Assembly (NCBI RefSeq): GCF_021535135.1
Contig: NZ_CP091036.1
Coordinates: forward strand, 2,232,001 to 2,296,000
From: Antarcticibacterium sp. 1MA-6-2
GTDB taxonomy: Bacteria; Bacteroidota; Bacteroidia; Flavobacteriales; Flavobacteriaceae
Direction: 5' to 3'
Length of the DNA stretch: 64,000 bases
Shown here: positions 18,319 through 29,967 of the stretch, piece after piece
How the letters are laid out: every line of letters begins with the position of its first letter
Position numbering within the stretch: position 1 is the stretch's first letter
Program-made: the position numbers and the translations under genes
The notes under the pieces: model-generated
Told to the model about the DNA's origin: nothing
What the model saw: only the letters and a program-made list of their open reading frames with translations
Databases searched by the model: none

Positions 18319-19560
18319 CTATCTCACCTTCAGTGTAACTATGGTAACAATGGCGAGAAAAATTCCTACTACCCAAAACCTTACAACAATCTTACTCTCG
18401 TGAATTCCTCGTTTCTGGTAATGGTGATGCAGGGGCGACATTAAAAATATCCTTCGGCCTTCACCATAGCGTCTTTTTGTAATTTTAAACCAGCTTACCT
18501 GCATTACTACCGACAAATTTTCAATGAGGAAAATTCCGCAGAGAATGGGGATCAGTAATTCCTTTCTTGTGGCAATAGCCAGTACCGCTATAATTCCGCC
18601 TATTGTTAAACTGCCTGTATCTCCCATAAAAACCTGGGCAGGATAAGTATTGTACCAAAGGAATCCCACTAAGGCTCCCGCGAATGCCGAAATATAAATG
18701 GTCATCTCTCCAGACCTCGGGATGTACATTATATTGAGATAATCTGAAAATATGATGTTACCCGAGACCCAGGCGAAAACACCCAGGGTTAAAACTATTA
18801 TCGCAGAGGAGCCCGCTGCCAGCCCGTCGATACCATCAGTTAAATTTGCTCCATTGGAAACAGCTGTTACTATGAAAATAACTATAGGAATAAAGATTAA
18901 CCAGGCATAACTTTCCCACGCAGGATTTATCCAGGTTATTAAGCTTGCATAATCAAATTCATTATCCTTGACAAAAGGAATTGTAGTCGTTGTACTCTTT
19001 TCTCCCGGCCCTACTGCTTCTGATGCCATTTCTGCCTGCTCGACAAATTCAGTATCTGTAAGCACAGGAACATTCGGTTTTTCCTTCACTGTAATCCCGG
19101 GATGGAAGTACATGGTACAACCTATGATTAAACCAAGGCCTACCTGTCCAACTACTTTGAACAGACCTTTGAGGCCTTCTTTATTTTTTCTGAATATTTT
19201 GATATAATCATCTAAAAATCCTATTGCACCCATCCAGAGGGTGGTTACTATAAGCAGGAGCACATAAATATTATCAAGCTTAGCGAAGAGCAGTACAGGA
19301 ATAAGGGTAGCAATTATAATTATTAATCCTCCCATTGTTGGAGTTCCTGCTTTTTCGCTTTGCCCCTTTAGACCAAGATCTCTTACACTTTCTCCTACCT
19401 GCTTACGTAAGAGGAAGTTGATTATCTTTTTACCGTAAATGGTTGAAATCAAGAGAGAAAGAATAATAGCCATAGCCGAGCGGAATGAAATAAATTCAAA
19501 CAATCCCGCCCCGGGGATTTCATAACGCTGGTCTAAAAAATTGAATAAATAGTATAGCAT
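18319..19560 (-). CDS. mraY: Phospho-MurNAc-pentapeptide transferase MraY
   Basis: A 413-residue integral membrane enzyme that transfers phospho-MurNAc-pentapeptide to undecaprenyl phosphate to form lipid I. Conserved motifs are [19 protein letters not shown] (catalytic Asp pair), [15 protein letters not shown] and [11 protein letters not shown], followed by [10 protein letters not shown]. An extra periplasmic loop of about 45 residues (around 155-200) is usual in Bacteroidota MraY. Intact. Confidence 0.95.
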   Translation of the reverse strand: MLYYLFNFLDQRYEIPGAGLFEFISFRSAMAIILSLLISTIYGKKIINFLLRKQVGESVRDLGLKGQSEKAGTPTMGGLIIIIATLIPVLLFAKLDNIYVLLLIVTTLWMGAIGFLDDYIKIFRKNKEGLKGLFKVVGQVGLGLIIGCTMYFHPGITVKEKPNVPVLTDTEFVEQAEMASEAVGPGEKSTTTTIPFVKDNEFDYASLITWINPAWESYAWLIFIPIVIFIVTAVSNGANLTDGIDGLAAGSSAIIVLTLGVFAWVSGNIIFSDYLNIMYIPRSGEMTIYISAFAGALVGFLWYNTYPAQVFMGDTGSLTIGGIIAVLAIATRKELLIPILCGIFLIENLSVVMQVSWFKITKRRYGEGRRIFLMSPLHHHYQKRGIHESKIVVRFWVVGIFLAIVTIVTLKVR

Positions 19561-19593
19561 ATTCTCTACTCCGTTCCTTAATTCTTAAGGAAG

Positions 19594-21057
19594 TTATTTC
19601 TCCATTTCGGTTAAAAATTCACTCACGATCTTGAAATCATCAAAATCTGTCCTCTTACCATTTATCTCCTGATAAGTCTCATGCCCTTTCCCTGCAATGA
19701 GAATTATATCATTAGGTTGCGCCAGCTGGCAGGCAGTTTTAATAGCCTGTCTTCTGTTGACAATGGACATTGTTTTCTTGAAATTTTGGGGTTCGACACC
19801 TTTTTCTACTTCTTCAAGTATTTTTTCGGGATCTTCTGTCCTGGGATTGTCACTCGTAAAAACCACACGCGTGCTTAATGTTGAAGCAATATTTCCCATT
19901 ACAGGTCGCTTGGTTCTGTCTCGGTCTCCACCACAACCAACAACAGTAATAAGTTCCTCGTTCTTGGTTCTTATAGAGTTGATGGTTTCCAGCACATTTT
20001 TTAAGGCATCAGGTGTATGGGCATAATCTACTATTGCAGTAACCTTCTGCGGGGTAATAACATATTGAAACCTTCCGCTTACTGACTGTAGTTCGCTGAT
20101 TATCCTAAGGTTTTCCTGTGTTTCCAGGCCCAGTAATTCAGCTGCAGCGTATATGGCCAGAATATTATAAGCATTGAAATTTCCGATTAGTTTCGACCAG
20201 AGTTCATGTCCATTTACTTTCAGCAGTAATCCGCTGAACTGGTTTTCCAGAATCTGTGCATTATAATCAGCATAAGATTTAAGGGCGTATGTATATTTCT
20301 TTGCTCTTGTATTCTGAAGCATTACCGGACCGTTTTTATCATCGGCGTTAGTCAGTGCAAAGGCTGAAACAGGTAATTCATCGAAAAATACCTTCTTCAC
20401 ATCCCGGTATTCAGAAAAAGAATTGTGATAATCCAGATGGTCATGAGATAGGTTGGTAAAAATTCCACCCGCAAAATGAAGGGCAGCCGTTCTCTTTTGC
20501 GCAATCCCATGTGAGCTTACTTCCATAAAACAGTACTCCACACCTTCTTCACTCATTTTATAGAGATATTCATTGATGGTCAGAGAATCGGGAGTGGTGT
20601 GGGTAGCTTTATATTCCTTGTCAGCCACCATAATTTTTACGGTAGATAATAATCCAACTTTAAATCCGGCCTTTGTAAAGAGATTGTATAAAAGAGTGGC
20701 TACTGTAGTTTTTCCGTTTGTACCCGTCACTCCAACTAATTTCAAATTTTCAGAAGGATTGTCGTAATAGTTGGCAGCCATGAAGGCAAGTGCGGTTTGA
20801 GAATTTTGAACCTGTACGTAAGTCACACCATTAATAATATTCTCAGGAATTTCCTCACAAATAACAGCCAGGGCACCTTGTTTTATTGCAGTTGAAATAT
20901 ACTCATGCCCATCTACTACTGTCCCCCGTACGGCTACAAAGGCATCATTAAGCTGTACCTTCCTGGAATCAAAATGAATATCATTTATGATCACCGCAGT
21001 ACTACCTGCGACAGCCTCCATAGGAACTTTGTACAATATGTCTTTTAAACTTTTCAA
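19594..21057 (-). CDS. murE: UDP-MurNAc-tripeptide ligase MurE
   Basis: A 487-residue Mur ligase that adds the third residue of the stem peptide. GVTGTNGKTTVATLLYNLF is the P-loop and NLSHDHLDYH the carbamylated-lysine region. DNPRTEDP matches the DNPR motif that selects meso-diaminopimelate. The start is TTG at 21057, overlapping the ftsI stop as TTGA, so the two are translationally coupled. Intact. Confidence 0.94.
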   Translation of the reverse strand: MKSLKDILYKVPMEAVAGSTAVIINDIHFDSRKVQLNDAFVAVRGTVVDGHEYISTAIKQGALAVICEEIPENIINGVTYVQVQNSQTALAFMAANYYDNPSENLKLVGVTGTNGKTTVATLLYNLFTKAGFKVGLLSTVKIMVADKEYKATHTTPDSLTINEYLYKMSEEGVEYCFMEVSSHGIAQKRTAALHFAGGIFTNLSHDHLDYHNSFSEYRDVKKVFFDELPVSAFALTNADDKNGPVMLQNTRAKKYTYALKSYADYNAQILENQFSGLLLKVNGHELWSKLIGNFNAYNILAIYAAAELLGLETQENLRIISELQSVSGRFQYVITPQKVTAIVDYAHTPDALKNVLETINSIRTKNEELITVVGCGGDRDRTKRPVMGNIASTLSTRVVFTSDNPRTEDPEKILEEVEKGVEPQNFKKTMSIVNRRQAIKTACQLAQPNDIILIAGKGHETYQEINGKRTDFDDFKIVSEFLTEMEK

Positions 21058-23062
21058 CTCAGGTTTAATGCTACTTGTTGGTTTTTCTTTATTTTTTGCC
21101 CCGGCTCGACTGACTGCTCTCTGACATATCCTTTGCCCTGCACCTGCACTTTCAACCCCAGGTTCTCCAGTAAAGACATCGCATCCATTACGGGCATTCC
21201 CTTCACATTAGGCATCACTTCTTTTATATCCCGGGACGCTGCATAATACTTTTCAAAATCCTTGGAAATTTTATTATTCTCTATCTCCAGGGACTCGATC
21301 TCGTCTTCAATAGGCGTATCAGTATATATTTTCTGCGCAATACGTTTAAACACAGGCCCACTTACATCTGCTCCATAGTATCCGGTACTTACCTTAGGTT
21401 TGTGAATTATTACAATACTGGTATACTTGGGATCTTCAGCGGGAAAATATCCCACGAAAGAGGAGATATATTGGGGGTTAGACGCCCATCCTTCTTTCCA
21501 GTATTCGGTTTGAGCCGTTCCTGTTTTTCCGGCCATAGAGAAATTGGGCGAGTAAAGGTTTTTTCCTGTACCCTTTTCCACAACATTCTTCAACATTTCC
21601 TGAACCTTGGAAATCGTTTCTTTTGAACAAATTGAAGGATTAATCACAGTGAGTTCATTCTTCACTATTGTTTTATCCCACTCCTTTATTTCCTTAATAA
21701 ACCTTGGTTTCACCATTATTCCATTATTGGCTATGGCATTATAAAATGTAAGGGTTTGTAAAGGCGTAATTTGAATACTCCCATACCCGTAAGCCATCCA
21801 TGGAAGTGAAAGACCGCTCCACTTTTTGTCACCGGGATAAGGAATATAAGGTGCTCCCTCTCCTTTAATAGAAATCCCCAAAGGTTCATTCAAATTCATT
21901 CTATTAAGACCATCTACAAATTTTTTGGGATTGTCTTTGTAATTTTCATAGATGAGCTTTACTATTCCAACGTTTGATGATACTTCAAAAGCACGGGCAG
22001 CCGAAATTTTTCCATACCCACCGCGTTTTGAATCGCGCACGTGATTGCGACGAATCGTCATTATACCATTTTCGGTATCTACCACAGTACTGGTATCGAT
22101 CACTTTATCTTCCAAAGCCACGACCATAGCCATAAGCTTAAAGGTCGATCCCGGTTCGTGCGCTTCCCCAACAGCATAATTCAATTTTTCATAGTAGGAA
22201 CCTTTGGCGGTGCGACCAAGGTTTGAAATGGCTTTTATCTCACCTAGGTTTCTGTTTCCATAACCACCACCGTTCCGTGATCGGCTTCATATTTTTCAAG
22301 CTGGGCCAACAGCGCGTGGTGAGCTATATCCTGAATATTGACATCAATTGTAGAAACCACATCATAACCATCTTTTGGCTCCACTTCATTATTATCGCTA
22401 ATAGGCTTCCACTGCCCCTTTGCAATCTTTTGTTTTAGCCTGTGCCCGTCCTTACCTTCCAGAAATGGGGCAAAAGCACCTTCCAGACCAACACGGGTAT
22501 AATAACCCTGATCATCCTGGCGCTCATATCCCACCGTTCTGGCTGCCATCGCCCCAAGAGGATGCTCTCTTACAGTACGCTGTTCTACGATCATTCCTCC
22601 TTTATAAGCACCCAAATTGAACATGGGAAAGCTTTTCACTTTTAAATATTCCGAATACCCCAAATTTCTGGCGACAAGCAGATACTTGTGTTTATTTACT
22701 CTTGCTGTTCTTAAAGTATGCGCCCATTGGGAGGAACTTTTTCCGAACATTTTTGAAAGTTCCTGAGAGAGTCCGGTTATGTTTTTTTCGAAATTTTTAT
22801 CGGAAACCGTAACAGCATCAAACCTAATGTCATACTTAGGAACCGATGTAGCTAAAAGATTTCCATTTGTATCATAAAGATTCCCGCGATTTGCCGGAAT
22901 AGTAAAATTTCGATAAGTGCGCTCCTCTGCCAGCTGATTGTATTTTTCACCCTCAACTATCTGTATATTGAGCAACTGCACAGCTACCGCAACAGCAAAG
23001 ACAAACATAAGTCCTGCAATGAAGTACAAACGGTTTAATATGTGCTTATCGGTGGTTGCCAC
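21054..23062 (-). CDS. ftsI: Penicillin-binding protein FtsI/PBP3 with PASTA domain (one apparent frameshift)
   Basis: Septal transpeptidase. N-terminal transmembrane helix (FIAGLMFVFAVAVAVQLLNI), PBP dimerisation domain, transpeptidase domain with SxxK in PGSTFKLMAM, SxN in EVSSNVGIV and KTG in AGKTGTAQTE. A C-terminal PASTA repeat (about the last 60 residues, MPNVKGMPVMDAMSLLENLG) is typical of Bacteroidota FtsI. The frame breaks at 22242-22249, where METETGEIKAI is expected; ACCTAGGT is read for ACCGGT, a two-base gain. Confidence 0.92.
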
Positions 23063-23065
23063 AGC

Positions 23066-23383
23066 TTAATCGGTTATTTTAATTTTTATTTTATTTGGAG
23101 GAGTTTCTGAAGGTTTTATTCCCCTTCCTGCCATTTTGCTTGTAAGGGTGGATTCCATCTTTAGCTTCATCAGGGAAGATCTTACATCTAGAAACTCGCT
23201 TCTTAGTTCCAGTACCTGGTGATTTAATGCAGCTATTTTGTGCACTTTCCTTTCAGCACTATGGGAACATGCAATCATTATTATTGCCAGGAGGGTACAA
23301 AAAACTATAAAGCGCCAATTCTTAACAGCATCACTGCTAATAAGGAAATTTGCTTTTAAGATGTTGTAAAATCCGCTGTTCAT
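23066..23383 (-). CDS. ftsL: FtsL-like cell division protein
   Basis: A 105-residue single-pass protein with a transmembrane helix at about 24-40 (WRFIVFCTLLAIIMIACSH) and a following coiled-coil segment (KIAALNHQVLELRSEFLDVRSSLMKLK). Position between rsmH and ftsI and topology identify it as the FtsL-like divisome component. Sequence identity within this family is always low. Confidence 0.8.
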   Translation of the reverse strand: MNSGFYNILKANFLISSDAVKNWRFIVFCTLLAIIMIACSHSAERKVHKIAALNHQVLELRSEFLDVRSSLMKLKMESTLTSKMAGRGIKPSETPPNKIKIKITD

Positions 23384-23414
23384 TCTTTCTGTTTTCTTCT
23401 GAAGGATCTATAAT

Positions 23415-24760
<1,346 letters not shown>

Positions 24761-24768
<8 letters not shown>

Positions 24769-24829
24769 CCTGCTCTTTATAGATTCAAATATATCGAAAT
24801 ATTTACCACAATTTACCACTTTTTACCAC
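24761..24829 (-). promoter_or_regulatory. mraZ promoter and MraZ-type operator boxes
   Basis: On the minus strand GTGGTAAA occurs three times with an exact 10-bp period (24802-24809, 24812-24819, 24822-24829) and once more over the start codon (24761-24768). A Bacteroidota -7 box TATATTTG lies at 24786-24793, just downstream of the three boxes, which therefore cover the -33 region. Direct repeats with about 10-bp spacing are the known binding mode of MraZ in other phyla, so autorepression is likely. Confidence 0.8.
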
Positions 24830-24993
24830 TTTGTTGAAAAGTTTTTCCACCTATTATCCTGAAAGACTATCGAATATGGCTACTTAGGTGAGATTCAGAG
24901 GCTTGCTTTGAAAGGTGAATTTTTCTGAAATTTTTACAGCTTTTGATAAGAATTTAATACTAAAAGCTTTACCAAAATCGAGGTCGTATTTCT

Positions 24994-25031
24994 TAAATTT
25001 GCTTATACTTGTAGTGAAATCGCTATATTTG
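24994..25031 (+). promoter_or_regulatory. Promoter boxes of the alpha/beta hydrolase gene
   Basis: Two sequences fitting the Bacteroidota -7 consensus TAnnTTTG occur upstream of the ATG at 25057: TAAATTTG (24994-25001) and TATATTTG (25024-25031). The second, 25 bases before the ATG, is the better placed. Confidence 0.5.
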
Positions 25032-25056
25032 CGATTGCTAACCGCAAAGGCCATAA

Positions 25057-25821
25057 ATGAAGAATAGTTTACAGCAAGAAGGACAATTTACCTATTTAGA
25101 AAAAGGTGAAGGAACTCCAATAGTTATCTTACATGGACTCATGGGTGGGTTAAGTAATTTTGACGGTGTTGTAAATTATTTTCCTGAAAAAGGTTACAAA
25201 ATATTAATTCCTGAGTTGCCGCTCTATACCATGTCAATTCTTAAGACCAGCGTGCAAACTTTTGCAAAATACCTTAAGGACTTTGTAGATTTTAAAGGAT
25301 ACGACAGGGTCATTTTACTGGGAAATTCTTTAGGAGGACACATTGCACTCCTGGCAACCAAAATGTATCCTGAAATTGTAAAAGGCCTGGTAATTACAGG
25401 CAGCTCCGGCCTATATGAAAACGCGATGGGAGAAAGTTACCCCCGCCGAGGAGACTATGAATTTATTAAGAAGAAGGCCCAGAACGTTTTTTACGATCCC
25501 GAAGTTGCAACAAAGGAAATTGTAGACGAAGTCTACCACACCGTAAGTGATAGAAATAAATTGGTAAAAACCCTCGCCATTGCTAAAAGTGCAATAAGGC
25601 ATAATATGGCAAAGGATCTTCCCAATATGAGTACTCCTACCTGTATAATTTGGGGAAGAAATGATAATGTCACTCCTCCCGAAGTTGCCGAAGATTTTGA
25701 TAGACTACTACCAGACTCTGATTTATACTGGATTGATAAATGCGGCCATGCCGCAATGATGGAGCATCCTGACCGTTTTAATGAAGTTCTTTTCTCCTGG
25801 CTCCAGAAGAGAAATTTTTAA
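25057..25821 (+). CDS. Alpha/beta hydrolase
   Basis: A 254-residue alpha/beta hydrolase with HGLMGG oxyanion motif (residues about 25-30), nucleophile elbow GNSLGG, acid GRND and histidine in KCGHAAMMEHP. No signal peptide, so cytoplasmic. The substrate cannot be inferred; it is conserved beside engB and the dcw cluster in flavobacteria and is followed within 10 bases by engB, so co-transcribed. Confidence 0.9.
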   Translation: MKNSLQQEGQFTYLEKGEGTPIVILHGLMGGLSNFDGVVNYFPEKGYKILIPELPLYTMSILKTSVQTFAKYLKDFVDFKGYDRVILLGNSLGGHIALLATKMYPEIVKGLVITGSSGLYENAMGESYPRRGDYEFIKKKAQNVFYDPEVATKEIVDEVYHTVSDRNKLVKTLAIAKSAIRHNMAKDLPNMSTPTCIIWGRNDNVTPPEVAEDFDRLLPDSDLYWIDKCGHAAMMEHPDRFNEVLFSWLQKRNF

Positions 25822-25830
25822 GAAATAGAA

Positions 25831-26436
25831 ATGAAGATTAAAACTGCAGAATTCGTTGTGAGTAACAGCGATGTTGAAAAGTGTCCTGAGAGTTCGCTTC
25901 CGGAATATGCTTTTATTGGCAGAAGTAACGTAGGTAAATCTTCCCTTATCAATATGCTTACCGCCCGCAAAAGCCTGGCTAAAACTTCAGGACGCCCGGG
26001 AAAAACCCAGTTAATTAATCACTTCCTTATTAACAATACCTGGCACCTGGTAGACTTACCTGGCTACGGTTATGCGAGGGTTTCAAAATCTACCAAAAAG
26101 ACATTTCAAAAATTTATTACCCAATATTTTGAAAAGCGCAGGCAAATGCTTTGTGCTTTTGTTCTCATCGACAGTCGACATGAACCTCAGGCTATAGACA
26201 TGGAATTTATGGAGTGGATGGCAGAGCATCAAATTCCATTTTGTATAATTTTTACGAAGGCCGATAAATTAAAGCCAAAGGCTTTGGTAAGAAATATTGA
26301 GCACTACAAAGACAGGATGCTTGAAACCTGGGAAGATATTCCGAGATATTTTATTACATCAGCCACTAGTGGCTTAGGCCAGGAAGAAGTACTGGAATAT
26401 ATAGAAGATATTAATTCCCACTTCCAGGGACAATAG
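25831..26436 (+). CDS. engB: Ribosome biogenesis GTPase EngB (YihA/YsxC)
   Basis: A 201-residue circularly normal TRAFAC GTPase that assists large-subunit assembly. G1 is GRSNVGKSSL, G3 is DLPGYG, G4 is TKADK, and G5 lies near ITSATSGLG. Length and motif order are typical. Intact. Confidence 0.95.
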   Translation: MKIKTAEFVVSNSDVEKCPESSLPEYAFIGRSNVGKSSLINMLTARKSLAKTSGRPGKTQLINHFLINNTWHLVDLPGYGYARVSKSTKKTFQKFITQYFEKRRQMLCAFVLIDSRHEPQAIDMEFMEWMAEHQIPFCIIFTKADKLKPKALVRNIEHYKDRMLETWEDIPRYFITSATSGLGQEEVLEYIEDINSHFQGQ

Positions 26437-26502
26437 AATAAACAGCAATAAAAGGGTAAAGATAATTTTCCAAACTCTCCCATCATCTACAATTTACTAC
26501 AA

Positions 26503-26540
26503 TAAAAAAACTGTTGAAAACATAGGTCTCCAACAGTTCC
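26503..26540. terminator. Bidirectional terminator between engB and rpsT
   Basis: AACTGTTG (26509-26516) and CAACAGTT (26531-26538) form an 8-bp stem between two convergent genes, with an A-run on the left serving as T-run for the minus strand. Confidence 0.7.
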
Positions 26541-26565
26541 TGTATAAATTGAACACTGTCTTCTC

Positions 26566-26814
26566 TTAAAGTGCAGCTACGTGCTTAGCTAGCTTTGACT
26601 TTAAGTTTGAGGCTTTGTTATCGTGAATGATATTTTTCTTAGCCAGTTTATCTATCATAGAAACTACAGATGGAAATAAAGTCTCCGCTTCCTTCTTATC
26701 TGCATCACGCAATTTCTTAATCGCGTTCCTTGTAGTTTTATGTTGGTAGCGATTTCTTAGACGCTTAGTCTCATTGCTACGAATTCTCTTTAACGATGAC
26801 TTGTGATTTGCCAT
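26566..26814 (-). CDS. rpsT: 30S ribosomal protein S20
   Basis: An 82-residue basic protein, [27 protein letters not shown], a typical S20 N-terminus that binds 16S rRNA. Intact, and followed by a terminator. Confidence 0.97.
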   Translation of the reverse strand: MANHKSSLKRIRSNETKRLRNRYQHKTTRNAIKKLRDADKKEAETLFPSVVSMIDKLAKKNIIHDNKASNLKSKLAKHVAAL

Positions 26815-26842
26815 TACAAATACTGTTTAATTATTTTTAAAG

Positions 26843-26914
26843 TAGTCCGTAGGGGAATCGAACCCCTGTTACCAGGATGAAAACCTGGCGTCCTAACCCC
26901 TAGACGAACGGACC
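26843..26914 (-). tRNA. tRNA-Glu (anticodon TTC), copy 1
   Basis: The minus strand reads GGTCCGT acceptor, anticodon loop TTTTCAT (anticodon TTC), T-loop GGTTCGAATCC, and closing ACGGACT. No encoded CCA. Identical to the copy at 26993-27064. Confidence 0.95.
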
Positions 26915-26992
26915 ATTATCATTTCAAAAAGGAGCCTGCTAAGTGGGCAGACATTCCCGCCTAAGCAGGAATTTAAAGCAACTTGTGCTTCG

Positions 26993-27064
26993 TAGTCCGT
27001 AGGGGAATCGAACCCCTGTTACCAGGATGAAAACCTGGCGTCCTAACCCCTAGACGAACGGACC
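26993..27064 (-). tRNA. tRNA-Glu (anticodon TTC), copy 2
   Basis: Identical in sequence to the tRNA-Glu at 26843-26914 and transcribed just upstream of it; a tandem duplication. The 78-bp spacer contains GCTAAGT (26938-26944) and CCTAAGC (26960-26966), strings like those seen at the RCCGGY lesions in genes, so it may hide two more. Confidence 0.95.
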
Positions 27065-27262
27065 ATTTTTTGTTTAAATGCGGATGCAAAAATACAACTA
27101 TTTTTGAATGCCACAAATGTTGAACTGAAATTTTCCAATTTTTTTGAAAATTTAAATCTTCCAGTTCCCCGATCACTAATATTACTCAATAATCTCCTGA
27201 GCTTAGCCTTTAAAAATCCCGAAATTAAAAGGTATTTCTATAGATAAAAGTTCCGGCTTCTT

Positions 27263-28743
27263 CTAATAAGCCTTTGCAAATAAAACCCGTTGTGAAGAAG
27301 GTTTTCCAGTGAAAACACATTTGCCTACTTCCTTATTTCCTGCCATAGGAATACATCGTATTGTAGCTTTGGTTTTGTCTTTTATAGCTTTTTCAGTCTC
27401 CGGTGTTCCATCCCAGTGTGCCGAGAGAAATCCTCCTTTAGTTTTTAGAACTTCTTTAAATTCTTCAAAACTTTCGACCTCTGTTATATGGCCATCCCTA
27501 AAGTCCTTTGCTCTCTGGTATAAATTCTCCTGCATAGTAGTCATAAGAGCTTTAATTTTCTCCACAACCTCCTCCTGAGGAACAATTTCTTTCGTAAGCG
27601 TATCCCTTCTTGCAAGTTCTACATTCCCATTTTCAAGATCTTTTGGTCCAATAGCGATTCTTACAGGTACACCCTGTAACTCATATTGCGCAAATTTCCA
27701 GCCGGGCTTTTGTGTATCCCTGTCGTCATATTTAACCGAAATCCCTTTTGCTTTGAGTTGAGCCGCAAGCTCGTTTGCCACTTTTGAAATTGCCTGAAGC
27801 TGCTCATCTCCTTTATAAATAGGAACAATAACTACCTGGATTGGAGCAAGATTTGGCGGCAGTACCAGACCCTGATCGTCGCTATGGGTCATTATAAGCG
27901 CTCCCATTAATCTGGTGGAAACACCCCAGGATGTAGCCCATACGTGTTCCAGACTTCCTTCTTTTGACGCAAACTTTACATCAAAGGCTTTGGCAAAATT
28001 CTGGCCAAGGAAGTGCGATGTCCCTGCCTGTAACGCCTTTCCGTCCTGCATCAATGCCTCTATACAATACGTTTCAACAGCACCTAAGCAAAACGCTCAT
28101 TTTCACTCTTGGTTCCCTTAATAACAGGAATAGCCATAAAATTTTCTGCAAATTCAGCATAAACATCGTTCATCTGTTCGGCTTCTGCAATAGCTTCTGC
28201 TTTGGTAGCATGAGCTGTATGACCTTCCTGCCACAAAAATTCAGCAGTTCTTAAAAACAATCTTGTACGCATTTCCCACCTTACAACATTTGCCCATTGA
28301 TTGATGAGAATTGGAAGATCCCGGTAGGATTGGATCCAACCTTTGTAAGTGTTCCAAATGATTGCTTCACTGGTAGGCCTCACTATAAGTTCCTCTTCCA
28401 GCTTAGCTTCTGGATCAACTATTAGTTTAGCACTATTTTCGGGATCGGTTTTTAATCTGTAATGAGTTACCACTGCACATTCTTTGGCAAATCCTTCAGC
28501 ATTTTTTTCTTCAGCTTCAAAAAGACTCTTAGGCACGAAAAGTGGAAAATAAGCATTTTCATGTCCTGTTTCTTTAAACATTCTGTCTAATTCAGCCTGC
28601 ATTTTTTCCCATATTGCATAGCCGTATGGCTTAATCACCATGCAACCTCTTACTGCTGAATTTTCAGCCAGATCTGCACTGACTACCAACTCATTATACC
28701 ATTTCGAATAGTCTTCTTTACGCGTAGTTAATTTCTTACCCAT
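27263..28743 (-). CDS. proS: Prolyl-tRNA synthetase (one apparent frameshift)
   Basis: ProS of the short, YbaK-less eukaryote/archaeal-like type, about 492 residues, charging tRNA-Pro. Class II motifs 1 and 2 ([39 protein letters not shown]) and the C-terminal anticodon domain and zinc-like tail (IRCIPM... [10 protein letters not shown]) are clear. The frame breaks at 28082-28089, where [20 protein letters not shown] is expected: GCTTAGGT is read for GCCGGT, a two-base gain. Confidence 0.94.
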
Positions 28744-28806
28744 TTCTTAATTTTGGCACAAATGTTGTATTTTATCACCTGTTGTGTCTATGTTAAAGGT
28801 ACAACT

Positions 28807-28832
28807 AGTTAGCGCAAAACTAACTATTTTTG
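28807..28832 (+). promoter_or_regulatory. Promoter with overlapping dyad upstream of Gly/Tyr-rich lipoprotein
   Basis: TATTTTTG (28825-28832) fits the Bacteroidota -7 box 28 bases before the ATG. A dyad AGTTAG (28807-28812)/CTAACT (28820-28825) touches it and could be an operator; which protein would bind is unknown. Confidence 0.45.
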
Positions 28833-28860
28833 TAATGTTCAACAATAAAATACACGGCTA

Positions 28861-29946
28861 ATGAAACTTATTAATATCAGCTCAAAAAACATTTTATTTT
28901 TCATAGCTCCTGTGTCTTTTCTTTTGTTGGCATCTTGTAGCTCTTATCAGTATTCCGGATATGAAGATGGAATTTACGGAGAGACCAATCGTCCCTACGA
29001 TAGGCAGAACCAAAATGCGACCCAAGATAGTGACAGAAGTTATTATAAAAACTTGTTTGCAGAAGAAGCGGCACTATATGGCGAAGTCCTTGCTGAAGAC
29101 GCAATTTTTACTGATGTAGAATCTTATTCTTCTACAGGTGAATATAATCCTAATGACCAACAGCAGGGTTATGTAGGAGGAAATGCACCCTGGGGAGAAG
29201 ATCCTGATTCCTATCAAATCAACATTTACAATAACGGTTTCTATGGTGGATTCTATAACCCCTATTGGGCAGGTGGAATGTATGCCTTTGATCCTTATTG
29301 GGGTCCTTATTCATACTGGGGTCCTGGTTATTACGGACCGTATAATCCATGGCGCCACGGCTATTACGGAGGACACTGGGGGAATTCATGGTCTATTGGC
29401 TTTGGTGGATTCCATGGAGGCTTCTATGGTTACGGCGGGCATCCTTTCTACGGAGGTGGATGGTACAACCCTTACAATTACTACGGAAACAGATATAACA
29501 GCTTCCGTCATTCGGTAGCTTATAATACAGGAAGAAGAGACGCTGCTTCGTATTATAATAATAGAAGCAACACCAATAGTGTTAGAAATGCAGCTTCCTT
29601 AGATTCCCGCGGCAGAAACTCCAGTTATTCCAGAAGCATAAGAAATCTTAGAAATTCTAACGATGACTATGGTGTGACCAGAAGAACAGTTTCCAGGGAA
29701 TATCAAACCAGAAGCAATACTGATTATAACTCAAATACCAGGTCACGAGTATACGATGCAGGAGCTAACAGGCGTAGCAATACTTATTCGGCACCCACTC
29801 GTAGTAACAGTAGCACAGTGAGAAGTAATTCATCTTCAACCAGAAGTTCAGGTACTGTAAGAAGTAGTTCTCCTGCTCCCCGAAGTTCGGGAACTGTTCG
29901 TAGCTCCGGCGGTGGAAGATCATCATCTGGTGGTCGCGGTAATTAA
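28861..29946 (+). CDS. Gly/Tyr-rich lipoprotein of unknown function
   Basis: A 361-residue lipoprotein: signal peptide with lipobox LLLASCSS (Cys at about residue 26). The middle (about 110-215) is very rich in Gly, Tyr, Trp, Asn and Pro (repeats such as YGGHPFYGGGWYNPYN), and the C-terminal third is a Ser/Arg/Thr-rich low-complexity tail of RSSGTVRSS-like units. The family is conserved in flavobacteria, often next to the OmpP1-like gene as here, but its role is unknown. It probably sits on the outer membrane. Confidence 0.85.
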   Translation: MKLINISSKNILFFIAPVSFLLLASCSSYQYSGYEDGIYGETNRPYDRQNQNATQDSDRSYYKNLFAEEAALYGEVLAEDAIFTDVESYSSTGEYNPNDQQQGYVGGNAPWGEDPDSYQINIYNNGFYGGFYNPYWAGGMYAFDPYWGPYSYWGPGYYGPYNPWRHGYYGGHWGNSWSIGFGGFHGGFYGYGGHPFYGGGWYNPYNYYGNRYNSFRHSVAYNTGRRDAASYYNNRSNTNSVRNAASLDSRGRNSSYSRSIRNLRNSNDDYGVTRRTVSREYQTRSNTDYNSNTRSRVYDAGANRRSNTYSAPTRSNSSTVRSNSSSTRSSGTVRSSSPAPRSSGTVRSSGGGRSSSGGRGN

Positions 29947-29967
29947 TATTTTTCCAATAAAATTTTT

